From Acetobacteraceae bacterium (GTDB taxonomy: Bacteria; Pseudomonadota; Alphaproteobacteria; Acetobacterales; Acetobacteraceae), in NCBI GenBank assembly GCA_019689515.1, contig JADGHI010000219.1, forward strand, positions 1 through 6,543: 6,543 nt of DNA. Direction: 5' to 3'. Both the position numbers and the translations under genes were made by a program. Of this stretch, positions 1 to 6,543 are shown piece by piece (positions within the stretch are counted from its first letter, which is position 1; each line of letters opens with the position of its first letter). The notes under the pieces were generated by a model. It saw nothing but the letters and a program-made list of their open reading frames with translations, was not told where the DNA came from and did not search any database.

Positions 1-427
1 ACCGGGCCCCCCCGGGGGGGGCCCCCCGGCGGGGGCCGCGGGGGGGGGGCCCCGCCGCCGCTTCCTGGTCGAGCGCGGCGAGCGCGCTGAGGGCATGCTC
101 CTCCGCCGCCGCGAAGGAGAGCGAAAGGGCGTCGAGCGCCGGTACCTCGACCGCGCCGCCGCGCCAGGGCCGCCGGGCACCGGCGGCAGCGCCGGCTGTG
201 GCGGGCGGCACCTCGTAGCAGAGCTGGGCGAGGGCGCGCGCCTCCGCCGCGAGGCGGTGCAGCACCCCGGGCGGCACCGTCGTGGGGGAGGGCTGCGCCC
301 AGGGCACCGCCGGCACGGCGACAAGGCCGAGCAGGAGCGGGAGCAGGAGGAGCAGGCGGCGGGACGGGGCCGCCGCGGTTCCGGGCGATCCCTGGCCGCC
401 GCTGTGCCGGAAATGGTGTGCGCGCAT
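1..427 (-). CDS. Probable exported protein of unknown function, 3' end missing at the left edge
   Basis: On the minus strand an open frame starts at ATG 427 and stays open to base 1, giving about 142 residues with the C-terminus cut off. Nearly every codon ends in G or C, as in the real genes of the window. The N-terminus looks like a signal peptide: a polar region with Arg7 and Arg23-Arg24, a strongly hydrophobic Leu-rich core at about residues 25-42, and a likely signal-peptidase site near Ala44-Gln45. S-R-R before the core is faintly Tat-like, but the motif is incomplete. The mature part begins Pro-rich, then has a helical Ala/Leu/Glu stretch with Cys70. A GAGGA lies 4 nt before ATG 427; an in-frame ATG at 463 would add 12 residues but has no visible ribosome binding site. 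The last ~20 codons fall in suspicious G/C runs. I recognise no family. Confidence 0.6.
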   Translation of the reverse strand, partial: MRAHHFRHSGGQGSPGTAAAPSRRLLLLLPLLLGLVAVPAVPWAQPSPTTVPPGVLHRLAAEARALAQLCYEVPPATAGAAAGARRPWRGGAVEVPALDALSLSFAAAEEHALSALAALDQEAAAGPPPRGPRRGAPPGGAR

Positions 428-463
428 TTCGTCCTCGCGCGCCGTGGGTCCATGCAGCGACAT

Positions 464-706
464 GGTGTGGGTTGCCGCGCGGCGCCAGGGCACCGGCTAC
501 GGTTCGTGCTCCTCCGCCGCTGTCGGGCCTGTGGCGATCATGCTGCCAGCGGCCTTTCGCCACGCCGTGGCGGCGTCGTCCCGCATACCTGGTTCTCCGG
601 CCAGTGCACCGTTCCCGGAAGCCACCCGCCGGCGCACCGGACGATGGGCCGCGATGCACGAGGCGCGGGTTGCGGCGTCCTTTGCCGCCGGCTACCCGCC
701 CGCCCC
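464..706. other. Divergent intergenic region before rlmJ
   Basis: These 243 bases separate the leftward exported-protein gene from rightward rlmJ, so promoters for both genes should lie here. I see no convincing -35/-10 pair on either strand. A 29-codon minus-strand frame (497-586) with a GGAG upstream is the only small-gene candidate and is treated as a finding. Reading frames open on the plus strand here continue into rlmJ but do not resemble that family. Confidence 0.5.
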
Positions 707-1540
707 GTGAACTACCGCCACGCCTTCCACGCCGGCAATTTCGCCGACTGCATGAAGCACGCGCTGCTCGTGTGGTTGCTCCACGCGCTGCGCCGCAAGG
801 AGGCTCCCTTCGCCGTGCTCGACACCCATGCCGGGCGCGGCGAATACGACCTCTCCGCCCCGGAGGCCGAGCGCACCGGGGAATGGCGTCAGGGCATTGG
901 CCGGCTGCTCGGCCTCACCGCCGAGGAGGGGCCGCTCGCCGACTATGTCGCGCTCACCCGCGCCCTCGGCGCGCCGGCGCGCTATCCCGGCTCGCCGGCG
1001 CTGGTCCGCGCGCTGCTGCGCCCGCAGGACCGCCTCATCTGCGTCGAGCTGCATCCGGAAGACCACGCCGCGCTCGCCGCACGGTTCCGCGGCGACCGGC
1101 AGGTCGCGGTCCATCGGCGCGACGGCTGGGAGGCGCTGCGCGCCCTCACCCCGCCGCCCGAGCGCCGCGGCCTGGTGCTGATGGATCCGCCCTTCGAGCA
1201 GGAGGGCGAATTCGACCGCCTGGCCGAGGCCATCGCCCTGCTGCGGCGCCGCTTCCGCGCCGGCATCCTCGCCGTCTGGTACCCGATCAAGCACCGCGCC
1301 CCGGTGCGCGCCTTCCACGCCGCGCTCGCCGCGGGCGAGGCGCGCGACCTGATCGCGGCGGAGCTCTGGCTGCGCGAGCCGACGGATCCGACACGGTTGA
1401 ACGGGTGCGGCCTGCTCGTCGCGAACGCCCCCTTCCGCTTTACCGAGGAATGCGGTCCGATGCTGGCTGCGCTGCTCGCCGCGCTGGGCGAGTGTGATTC
1501 GGGCGAGGGCTGGGCGGTAACGCGGATCGTTGAGGAGTAG
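707..1540 (+). CDS. rlmJ: 23S rRNA (adenine(2030)-N6)-methyltransferase RlmJ
   Basis: RlmJ transfers a methyl group from S-adenosylmethionine to N6 of A2030 (E. coli numbering) in 23S rRNA, acting in the cytoplasm on rRNA before or during ribosome assembly. The 277-residue product is close to the E. coli length of about 280. It opens with the family signature N-Y-R-H-A-F-H-A-G-N-F-A-D (residues 2-14) followed by K17-H18. It then shows D-T-H-A-G-R-G-E-Y at 39-47, Y-P-G-S-P at 93-97, the acidic SAM-site segment C-V-E-L-H-P at 112-117, the catalytic D-P-P-F motif at 160-163, and W-Y-P at 191-193. I chose GTG 707 because it matches the family N-terminus exactly. It has no clear Shine-Dalgarno; the in-frame ATG at 644 would add 21 residues that do not look like the family. 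gpsA follows after 5 nt. Confidence 0.93.
   Translation: MNYRHAFHAGNFADCMKHALLVWLLHALRRKEAPFAVLDTHAGRGEYDLSAPEAERTGEWRQGIGRLLGLTAEEGPLADYVALTRALGAPARYPGSPALVRALLRPQDRLICVELHPEDHAALAARFRGDRQVAVHRRDGWEALRALTPPPERRGLVLMDPPFEQEGEFDRLAEAIALLRRRFRAGILAVWYPIKHRAPVRAFHAALAAGEARDLIAAELWLREPTDPTRLNGCGLLVANAPFRFTEECGPMLAALLAALGECDSGEGWAVTRIVEE
1532..1537 (+). promoter_or_regulatory. Ribosome binding site of gpsA inside the rlmJ 3' end
   Basis: GAGGAG lies 8 nt before the gpsA ATG at 1546 and encodes the last two Glu codons of rlmJ. Ribosomes ending on rlmJ therefore cover the gpsA initiation signal, which favours translational coupling. It also fixes the gpsA start. Confidence 0.75.
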
Positions 1541-1545
1541 ACCGT

Positions 1546-2565
1546 ATGCCGCAACACAAGCATCCGTCGCCCGCGCCGCAGCAGCGTCCGAAACTGTGCG
1601 TGCTTGGTGCCGGCGCCTGGGGCACCGCGCTCGCCCTGCAGGCGGCGCGCGGCGGCAACCCGGTGACGATCTGGGCACGCAACCCGGATCGCGCGGCGGA
1701 GATCGAGGCGACGCGGGAGAACGCTCGCTACCTTCCCGGTGCCCGGCTTGGCCCGTTGGTGCGGGTCACCGCCGACCCTGTCGAGGCGTTGGACCGTGCC
1801 GCCTTCGTGCTGGTGGCGGTGCCAACTCAATTCATGCGCTCGGTCCTCTCCGCCTTGCCCGATACCGGCGCGCCGCTGATCGTCTGCGCCAAGGGGGTGG
1901 AGAAGGACACGCTGCTGCTGCCGCTGGAGATCGCCGCCGCGGTGCGCCCGGGTACGCCCTCTGCGGTGCTCTCCGGACCGAATTTCGCCCATGAGGTCGC
2001 GCGCGGCCTGCCCGCGGCCGCGGTGGTGGCGAGCCATGACGTGGCGCTGCGCAACCTCTGCGCCGATCTCCTCGGCACGCCCGGCTTCAGGCTCTATGGC
2101 GGGGACGACCCGATCGGGGTGCAGGTCGGCGGTGCGGCGAAGAACGTCATCGCCATCGCCGCCGGCGCGGTGATCGGCGCGGGCCTCGGCGAGAATGCGC
2201 GCGCCGCGCTGGTCACGCGGGGCCTCGCGGAGCTCTCGCGGCTGACGGTGGCGCTCGGCGGACGGCAGGAGACGGCGGCGGGGCTGTCGGGCCTCGGCGA
2301 CCTGCTGCTGACCACGACTGGCCCCGGCAGCCGCAACACCTCCCTCGGCGCGGAGCTGGCCCGCGGCGTGCCGCTGGAGAAGGCGATCGCCACCCGCGTC
2401 GGCATCGCCGAGGGCGTGGAGACTGCCCCGGCCATCGTCGCCCGCGCGGAGCAGGTCGGGGTCGAATTGCCGATCTGCGCTGCGGTGAAGGGGCTGCTGG
2501 CTGGCGAGATCACGGTCGGCGACGCCATGGGCCGGCTGCTCGCGCGGCCGCGGCGCGACGAATAG
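1546..2565 (+). CDS. gpsA: Glycerol-3-phosphate dehydrogenase [NAD(P)+]
   Basis: GpsA reduces dihydroxyacetone phosphate to sn-glycerol-3-phosphate with NAD(P)H, supplying the backbone for membrane phospholipids; it is cytosolic. The 339-residue product has the N-terminal Rossmann dinucleotide site G-A-G-A-W-G at 21-26, then A-K-G-V-E-K with K116, the L-S-G-P-N-F-A segment, and the catalytic lysine in G-G-A-A-K-N (K199, equivalent to K192 of the E. coli family). It continues with G-L-G-D-L near D252 and G-S-R-N at 261-264, whose Arg contacts cofactor or substrate in the family. All expected active-site residues are present. An N-terminal extension of about 15 residues (polar, Pro/Gln/His-rich) precedes the Rossmann fold; the strong GAGGAG 8 nt upstream supports this start. 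The gene is coupled to rlmJ and followed by a stem-loop. Confidence 0.97.
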   Translation: MPQHKHPSPAPQQRPKLCVLGAGAWGTALALQAARGGNPVTIWARNPDRAAEIEATRENARYLPGARLGPLVRVTADPVEALDRAAFVLVAVPTQFMRSVLSALPDTGAPLIVCAKGVEKDTLLLPLEIAAAVRPGTPSAVLSGPNFAHEVARGLPAAAVVASHDVALRNLCADLLGTPGFRLYGGDDPIGVQVGGAAKNVIAIAAGAVIGAGLGENARAALVTRGLAELSRLTVALGGRQETAAGLSGLGDLLLTTTGPGSRNTSLGAELARGVPLEKAIATRVGIAEGVETAPAIVARAEQVGVELPICAAVKGLLAGEITVGDAMGRLLARPRRDE

Positions 2566-2570
2566 GGGCC

Positions 2571-2623
2571 GGGCGGAGCGGCAGGCGCAAGGGGCCCTCG
2601 GGCCGGAGCCTGCCCGTCCGCCC
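2571..2623 (+). terminator. GC-rich stem-loop after gpsA, possible terminator
   Basis: Bases 2571-2586 can pair with 2608-2623. By hand this gives 14 of 16 positions paired (outer GGGCGGA, then two mismatches, then a 7-bp inner stem) around a 21-nt loop that can itself fold through GGCCC/GGGCC. It begins 6 nt after the gpsA stop codon. There is no T tract afterwards, so it is not a classical intrinsic terminator. It could be a U-less terminator, a Rho-assisted end, or a structure that protects the mRNA 3' end. The position argues for a 3'-end role; the mechanism is inferred. Confidence 0.45.
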
Positions 2624-2642
2624 GAGACGCAGGCCGGAGGAT

Positions 2643-2662
2643 GGACGGACGACGGACGGACG
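2643..2662 (+). repeat. Short GGAC-type tandem repeat
   Basis: Two copies of GGACGGACG-like sequence sit side by side (unit GGAC, interrupted by one GA). The second copy can also form a 7-bp stem, 2653-2659 with 2680-2686, giving a second, weaker hairpin downstream of the gpsA stem-loop. No function can be assigned. Confidence 0.4.
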
Positions 2663-2733
2663 CCCGCCACGGCGCCGCCCCGTCCGGTCGGCCCATGCAG
2701 GGTCACGACGGTGGGTGCGCGCGTAACCAGGCA

Positions 2734-2780
2734 TGGATCATTCTGTTATGCCGTTGCTATAACGCCCTGGTCGAATAATC
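2734..2780 (+). promoter_or_regulatory. AT-rich patch, possible housekeeping promoter for otsBA
   Basis: This is the most AT-rich stretch in the window and lies upstream of otsB. TATAAC at 2758-2763 resembles a sigma-70 -10 box. The best -35 at 16-18 nt spacing is poor (TGGATC at 2734-2739, three of six matches). A second AT cluster, AATAAT, is at 2774-2779. The composition suggests a promoter region; the exact elements are uncertain. Confidence 0.3.
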
Positions 2781-2817
2781 CGTCGGCTTGATGCCCGCCG
2801 ACCGCGCTGGCTGGCAC

Positions 2818-2843
2818 GGAACCAGCGGCCAGGGTGCCCGCTT
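2818..2843 (+). promoter_or_regulatory. Candidate EcfG/RpoE2-type stress promoter for otsBA
   Basis: GGAAC at 2818-2822 is followed after 19 nt by TT at 2842-2843. This fits the GGAAC-N18/19-TT pattern described for the alphaproteobacterial general-stress sigma factor (EcfG/RpoE2), which is known to control trehalose synthesis genes in several relatives. The -10 side reads GCTT instead of the usual CGTT, so the match is partial. Transcription would begin close to the GTG at 2853, making that start nearly leaderless, or giving ATG 2895 a leader of about 45 nt. Confidence 0.33.
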
Positions 2844-2852
2844 CCGCGCCAA

Positions 2853-3760
2853 GTGACCGACCATCACGCGAGCCGAGCTTATCCTCCCCATTCCATGCCC
2901 GACATCCCGCTCCCGACCGAACCGCTGCCGCCGCCCCTGCCGGAGAGGGCGGCGCTGTTCCTCGATTTCGACGGGACGTTGGTGGAGATCGCGCCGACGC
3001 CGGATGCGGTGCAGGTGCCGCCCACGCTCCTGCCCGCGCTGGACCGGCTCGCCCAGCGGCTCGACGGGGCGCTGGCGGTGGTCAGCGGGCGGCCGATGAA
3101 GGATCTCGACCGCTTCCTCCCCCTGCCGATCGTGAAGGTCGGCGATCACGGGGCGGCGCTGCGCCTCGGCCCCGAGGCGCCGGTGATCGGCCCGAACCTC
3201 CCCGTGCCGCCGCCCGAATGGCGCGCCCGCGCCGCCGCACTGGCTGCCCGCTTCCCCGGCGCGCTGCTTGAGGAGAAGGCCCATGGCTTCGTGCTGCACT
3301 ACCGCCTCGCCGGCCCGGAGGCCGGGGAGGCGGCGCGCGACCTGCTCGCGTCCATGGTCGCCGAGCAGCCCGAGCGCTTCACCCTGCTCGCCGCCCGCAA
3401 GGCCTGGGAGTTGCGCCCGCGCGGCGTCTCCAAGGCGAGCGCGGTGGCCGCTCTGATGGCCCGCCCGCCCTTCGCCGGCCGCGTGCCGGTGTTCATCGGC
3501 GACGACGCGACCGACGAGGAGGGCATGGCGGAGGCCCGCGCCGCGGGTGGGATCGGCCTGCGGCTGCAGGATGCCTTCGGCACGCCGGCCAGGCTGCGCG
3601 CCTGGCTCGAGGAAGCCGTGGCGCAGGCGGCGGAGGATGACGCCAGCGCCGGCAGTGGCGCGCCATCGGCAGCACCCGCGGCTGAGACCGGACGGGCGCG
3701 GCGCGCGCCGCCGTCGGACATCCCGCCGCCTCCGAAGCCGTCCCCGGAGGGTGCCTGCTG

Positions 3761-3761
<1 letters not shown>
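2853..3761 (+). CDS. otsB: Trehalose-6-phosphate phosphatase OtsB
   Basis: OtsB hydrolyses trehalose-6-phosphate to trehalose and phosphate, the second step of the OtsA-OtsB pathway, in the cytosol. It is a HAD-superfamily phosphatase. Counting from GTG 2853, motif I D-F-D-G-T is at 38-42 (nucleophile D38, acid/base D40), S-G-R at 78-80, the motif III lysine in V-S-K-A-S at K194, and motif IV G-D-D-A-T-D-E with D217, D218 and D221. All catalytic residues are present. The start is uncertain: neither GTG 2853 nor in-frame ATG 2895 (which removes 14 residues) has a clear ribosome binding site, and both leave the HAD core intact. At 302 residues it is longer than E. coli OtsB (about 266), because of a Pro/Ala-rich, probably disordered tail after about residue 258. 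Its stop overlaps the otsA start. Confidence 0.95.
3746..3750 (+). promoter_or_regulatory. Ribosome binding site for otsA at ATG 3761
   Basis: GGAGG lies inside the end of otsB, 10 nt before ATG 3761. It supports 3761 as the otsA start over the in-frame ATG at 3821, which has no such signal but fits the family N-terminus better. Confidence 0.55.
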
Positions 3762-5224
<1,463 letters not shown>

Positions 5225-5267
5225 GCGCCCGGCCGGACCGCCGCCGCGCCGCGCTCGCCCGGCCCGT
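5225..5267. other. Short convergent gap between otsA and the GST gene
   Basis: Only 43 bases separate the two facing stop codons. The stretch is almost entirely G/C, with the self-complementary CCGGCCGG at 5229-5236, but I find no extended stem or T/A tract that would make a clear bidirectional terminator. Confidence 0.4.
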
Positions 5268-5894
5268 TCAGCTCATCGGCACCATGACGTGCTTGCGGTA
5301 GGCGGGGCGCTGGCCAAGCCTCTCGTACCAGCCGCGGAGATTGGCCAGGTCCGCCCGCTCGATCGGCAGGTTGAACCAGCGATAGGCCTGGATGCCGAGC
5401 GCGATGTCGGCGATCGTGAACGCCGATCCCGCGATGAAGTCCCGCCCCGCGAGCTGCGCGTCGAGGATGCGCCACAGCTCCTCCGCCGCGTCGCGCGCCT
5501 TGGCGGCCGCGGCGAGGTCGCGGTCCTTCTCCGGCGTCCGCACGTAGGTGAAGAAGATCGTCGTCATCGGCCCGTTCACGCGCGAGAGCTGCCAGTCCAT
5601 CCAGCGCTCGACATCCGCCCGCTCGCGCGGCGCGCTCGGGTAGAGCGCGGCGCCGCCGGGCCGCGTGTTGCACAGGTAGCGCAGGATCGAGTTGCTCTCC
5701 CAGAGCGTGTACCCGTCCTCCTCTTCGATGGTGGGGACCAGGGCGTTCGGGTTCTTCGCCAGGTAGTCCGGGTCCCGGGTGCGGCCGAAGGCACCGCCGG
5801 CGTCGATGCGTTCATAGGCCACGCCCAGCTCGTCGCAGAGCCAGAGCACCTTCATTACGTTGCTCGAGCTCGTCCGGCCCCAGATCTTCAGCAT
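5268..5894 (-). CDS. Glutathione S-transferase family protein
   Basis: A 208-residue cytosolic protein with the standard two-domain GST layout. Residues 1 to about 80 form the thioredoxin-like glutathione-binding domain: G-R-T-S-S-S-N-V-M-K-V-L-W at 6-18 holds the candidate catalytic serine (S9-S11), N-P-N-A-L-V-P at 48-54 has the conserved cis-proline turn, and E66-S67 binds the glutathione gamma-glutamyl group. The helical C-terminal domain contains the folding signature F-T-I-A-D-I at 159-164. The ATG at 5894 is supported by GGGAGGAG ending 10 nt upstream. GSTs of this type conjugate or reduce electrophiles with glutathione, but the substrate cannot be read from sequence and I assign no gene symbol. 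It faces otsA and diverges from the dsbB-like gene. The frame remains open upstream of 5894, but that part overlaps dsbB and is not GST-like. Confidence 0.93.
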   Translation of the reverse strand: MLKIWGRTSSSNVMKVLWLCDELGVAYERIDAGGAFGRTRDPDYLAKNPNALVPTIEEEDGYTLWESNSILRYLCNTRPGGAALYPSAPRERADVERWMDWQLSRVNGPMTTIFFTYVRTPEKDRDLAAAAKARDAAEELWRILDAQLAGRDFIAGSAFTIADIALGIQAYRWFNLPIERADLANLRGWYERLGQRPAYRKHVMVPMS

Positions 5895-5993
5895 GGCGCG
5901 TCTTCTCCTCCCGCTGCGCGGCGGCCACGGTAGGCGCGGGGCGGGGCGGGGTCCAGTTGCGCCGCGGGCGCGGAAGGGCGATTTAGCGCGGCG
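5895..5993. promoter_or_regulatory. Divergent intergenic region, GST / dsbB-like gene
   Basis: The 99 bases between the two divergent start codons must hold at least the GST promoter, and probably that of the dsbB-like gene. No recognisable -35/-10 pair is visible in this GC-rich sequence, and no GGAAC stress motif is present on the GST strand. GGAAGGG at 5972-5978 is a possible but distant (15 nt) ribosome binding site for ATG 5994. Confidence 0.35.
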
Positions 5994-6494
5994 ATGGGTC
6001 CGTCCGCGCTCGCTGCTCTGCTCGTTGCCGTGCTCGCCGCCGCCGCGCCGCTCTTCGCGCAGAGCAGCGAGGACTGGTGGGGCCTCGCCCCCTGTGCGCT
6101 CTGCCTCTGGCAGCGCTGGCCCTACTGGGTTGCGGCGGGGCTCGCCCTGGCGGCGGCGCTGCTGGTCGGGCGGGCGCGGCGCGTGCTGCTCAGCCTGGCC
6201 GGCGTCGCGGTGCTCGTCTCGGCCGCGATCGCGGTGCTGCACCTCGGCGTGGAGCAGGGCTGGTGGCCCTCGCCTCTGCCGGGATGCCAGGCGCCGACCG
6301 CCGCGGGAGGTAGCACGCCGAGGAGCGTCGAGGACCTGATGCGCGGACTCGCCCCGGCGCCGACCAAGCCTTGCGACGCGCCGACCTATCTGATCGAGGG
6401 GCTGCCGGTCTCCATGGTGGCGATGAACCTGCTCTACGCCCTGGGTCTCGGCGGCCTCACCCTGTTCCTGGCGGCGAGGAGGTCCCGCATATGA
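5994..6494 (+). CDS. DsbB-family disulfide bond formation protein
   Basis: An inner-membrane protein of 166 residues with four hydrophobic segments at about 4-22, 41-59, 64-83 and 139-160, the DsbB layout. DsbB reoxidises the periplasmic thiol oxidase DsbA and passes the electrons to quinone. The first redox pair is C34-A-L-C37, followed by W-Q-R (R41 lies near the quinone site in the family). The second pair is C98 (in P-G-C) and C127 (in P-C-D) in the second periplasmic loop, matching C104 and C130 of E. coli. H83 and the following G-V-E-Q-G-W-W are characteristic of alphaproteobacterial members. All four catalytic cysteines are present. It could be a specialised DsbI-like paralogue; no dsbA is nearby to settle this. 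The next gene starts within its last codons (ATGA overlap), so they form an operon. Confidence 0.92.
   Translation: MGPSALAALLVAVLAAAAPLFAQSSEDWWGLAPCALCLWQRWPYWVAAGLALAAALLVGRARRVLLSLAGVAVLVSAAIAVLHLGVEQGWWPSPLPGCQAPTAAGGSTPRSVEDLMRGLAPAPTKPCDAPTYLIEGLPVSMVAMNLLYALGLGGLTLFLAARRSRI
6476..6482 (+). promoter_or_regulatory. Strong ribosome binding site for the gene starting at 6491
   Basis: GAGGAGG ends 8 nt before ATG 6491 and lies within the last codons of the dsbB-like gene. It is the strongest Shine-Dalgarno on the plus strand and supports the partial gene at the right edge being real. Confidence 0.7.
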
Positions 6495-6543
6495 CGAACG
6501 ACGCTGCGTCGGTCCCCACCGCTGCCACCGGCGAGCCCCGCCT
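6491..6543 (+). CDS. Start of an unidentified gene cut by the right edge
   Basis: ATG 6491 overlaps the dsbB-like stop as ATGA and has a near-ideal ribosome binding site. Only 17 residues are visible (Ala/Thr/Pro-rich, beginning M-T-N-D-A-A-S), which is too few to assign a family and looks like a disordered N-terminus. From memory, DsbB genes in related alphaproteobacteria are often followed by a COQ7-type demethoxyubiquinone hydroxylase, which would fit DsbB's use of quinone. That is a guess from neighbourhood; nothing in the visible residues tests it. Confidence 0.6.
   Translation, partial: MTNDAASVPTAATGEPR

Noticed and set aside
95..706. A plus-strand open frame in phase with rlmJ that could extend it by about 200 residues
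   Set aside because: The added residues are Arg/Gly/Ala-rich low-complexity sequence typical of GC-rich shadow frames, overlap the more convincing minus-strand exported-protein gene, and would leave RlmJ far longer than its family.
982..2706. A 574-codon minus-strand open frame across rlmJ and gpsA
   Set aside because: It is antisense to two well-identified genes, is compositionally Arg/Ala/Gly-biased, and shows no recognisable domain; long antisense frames are expected at this GC content.
2641..2778. A 45-residue plus-strand ORF between gpsA and otsB, with GGAGG just before its ATG
   Set aside because: The GGAGG directly abuts the ATG with no spacing. Codon third positions are less G/C-biased than in real genes here, the first codons come from the GGAC repeat, and the frame runs through the likely promoter region.
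5225..5267. Bidirectional terminator between otsA and the GST gene
   Set aside because: Only short GC palindromes (CCGGCCGG) are present, with no extended stem or flanking T/A tracts, so a terminator cannot be supported.
5895..6242. Upstream in-frame extension of the GST reading frame
   Set aside because: The extension runs antisense through the dsbB-like gene and is not GST-like. ATG 5894 has a strong GGGAGGAG and matches the family N-terminus.

Overview
The window is very GC-rich, with nearly all codons ending in G or C. Its gene content (RlmJ, GpsA, OtsB/OtsA, an alphaproteobacterial-style GST, a short four-helix DsbB) points to a high-GC alphaproteobacterium. Acetobacteraceae or another Rhodospirillales-like lineage is my best guess; this rests on composition and protein style, not on a marker gene. 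It reads as ordinary chromosomal housekeeping and stress-metabolism DNA. I see no mobile element, CRISPR array, tRNA, rRNA or defence system.

Layout. (1) 1-427, minus strand: the 5' part of a gene for a probable exported protein of unknown function, running off the left edge through a block of pure G/C homopolymer runs that may be an assembly artefact. (2) 707-2565, plus strand: rlmJ (23S rRNA adenine methyltransferase) followed 5 nt later by gpsA (NAD(P)+ glycerol-3-phosphate dehydrogenase), whose ribosome binding site lies in the last codons of rlmJ. (3) 2566-2852: intergenic, with a long GC-rich stem-loop just after gpsA, a GGAC-type repeat patch, the most AT-rich stretch of the window, and a possible general-stress (EcfG/RpoE2-type) promoter. 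(4) 2853-5224, plus strand: otsB and otsA, overlapping by one base, which together make trehalose from UDP-glucose and glucose-6-phosphate. (5) 5268-5894, minus strand: a glutathione S-transferase family protein, convergent with otsA. (6) 5994-6494, plus strand: a DsbB-family disulfide oxidoreductase, divergent from the GST and overlapping by 4 nt the start of another gene (6491 onward) cut by the right edge.

Functional links. OtsB and OtsA form one pathway (trehalose-6-phosphate synthesis, then dephosphorylation), normally an osmotic, desiccation or general-stress response. RlmJ and GpsA share a transcript but not an obvious pathway. GST and DsbB both concern thiol chemistry, but they are divergently transcribed, so any functional link is only suggestive. 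The most useful second-look items are the candidate stress promoter in front of otsBA, the unannotated exported-protein gene at the left edge, the hairpin after gpsA, and the pure G/C left terminus.
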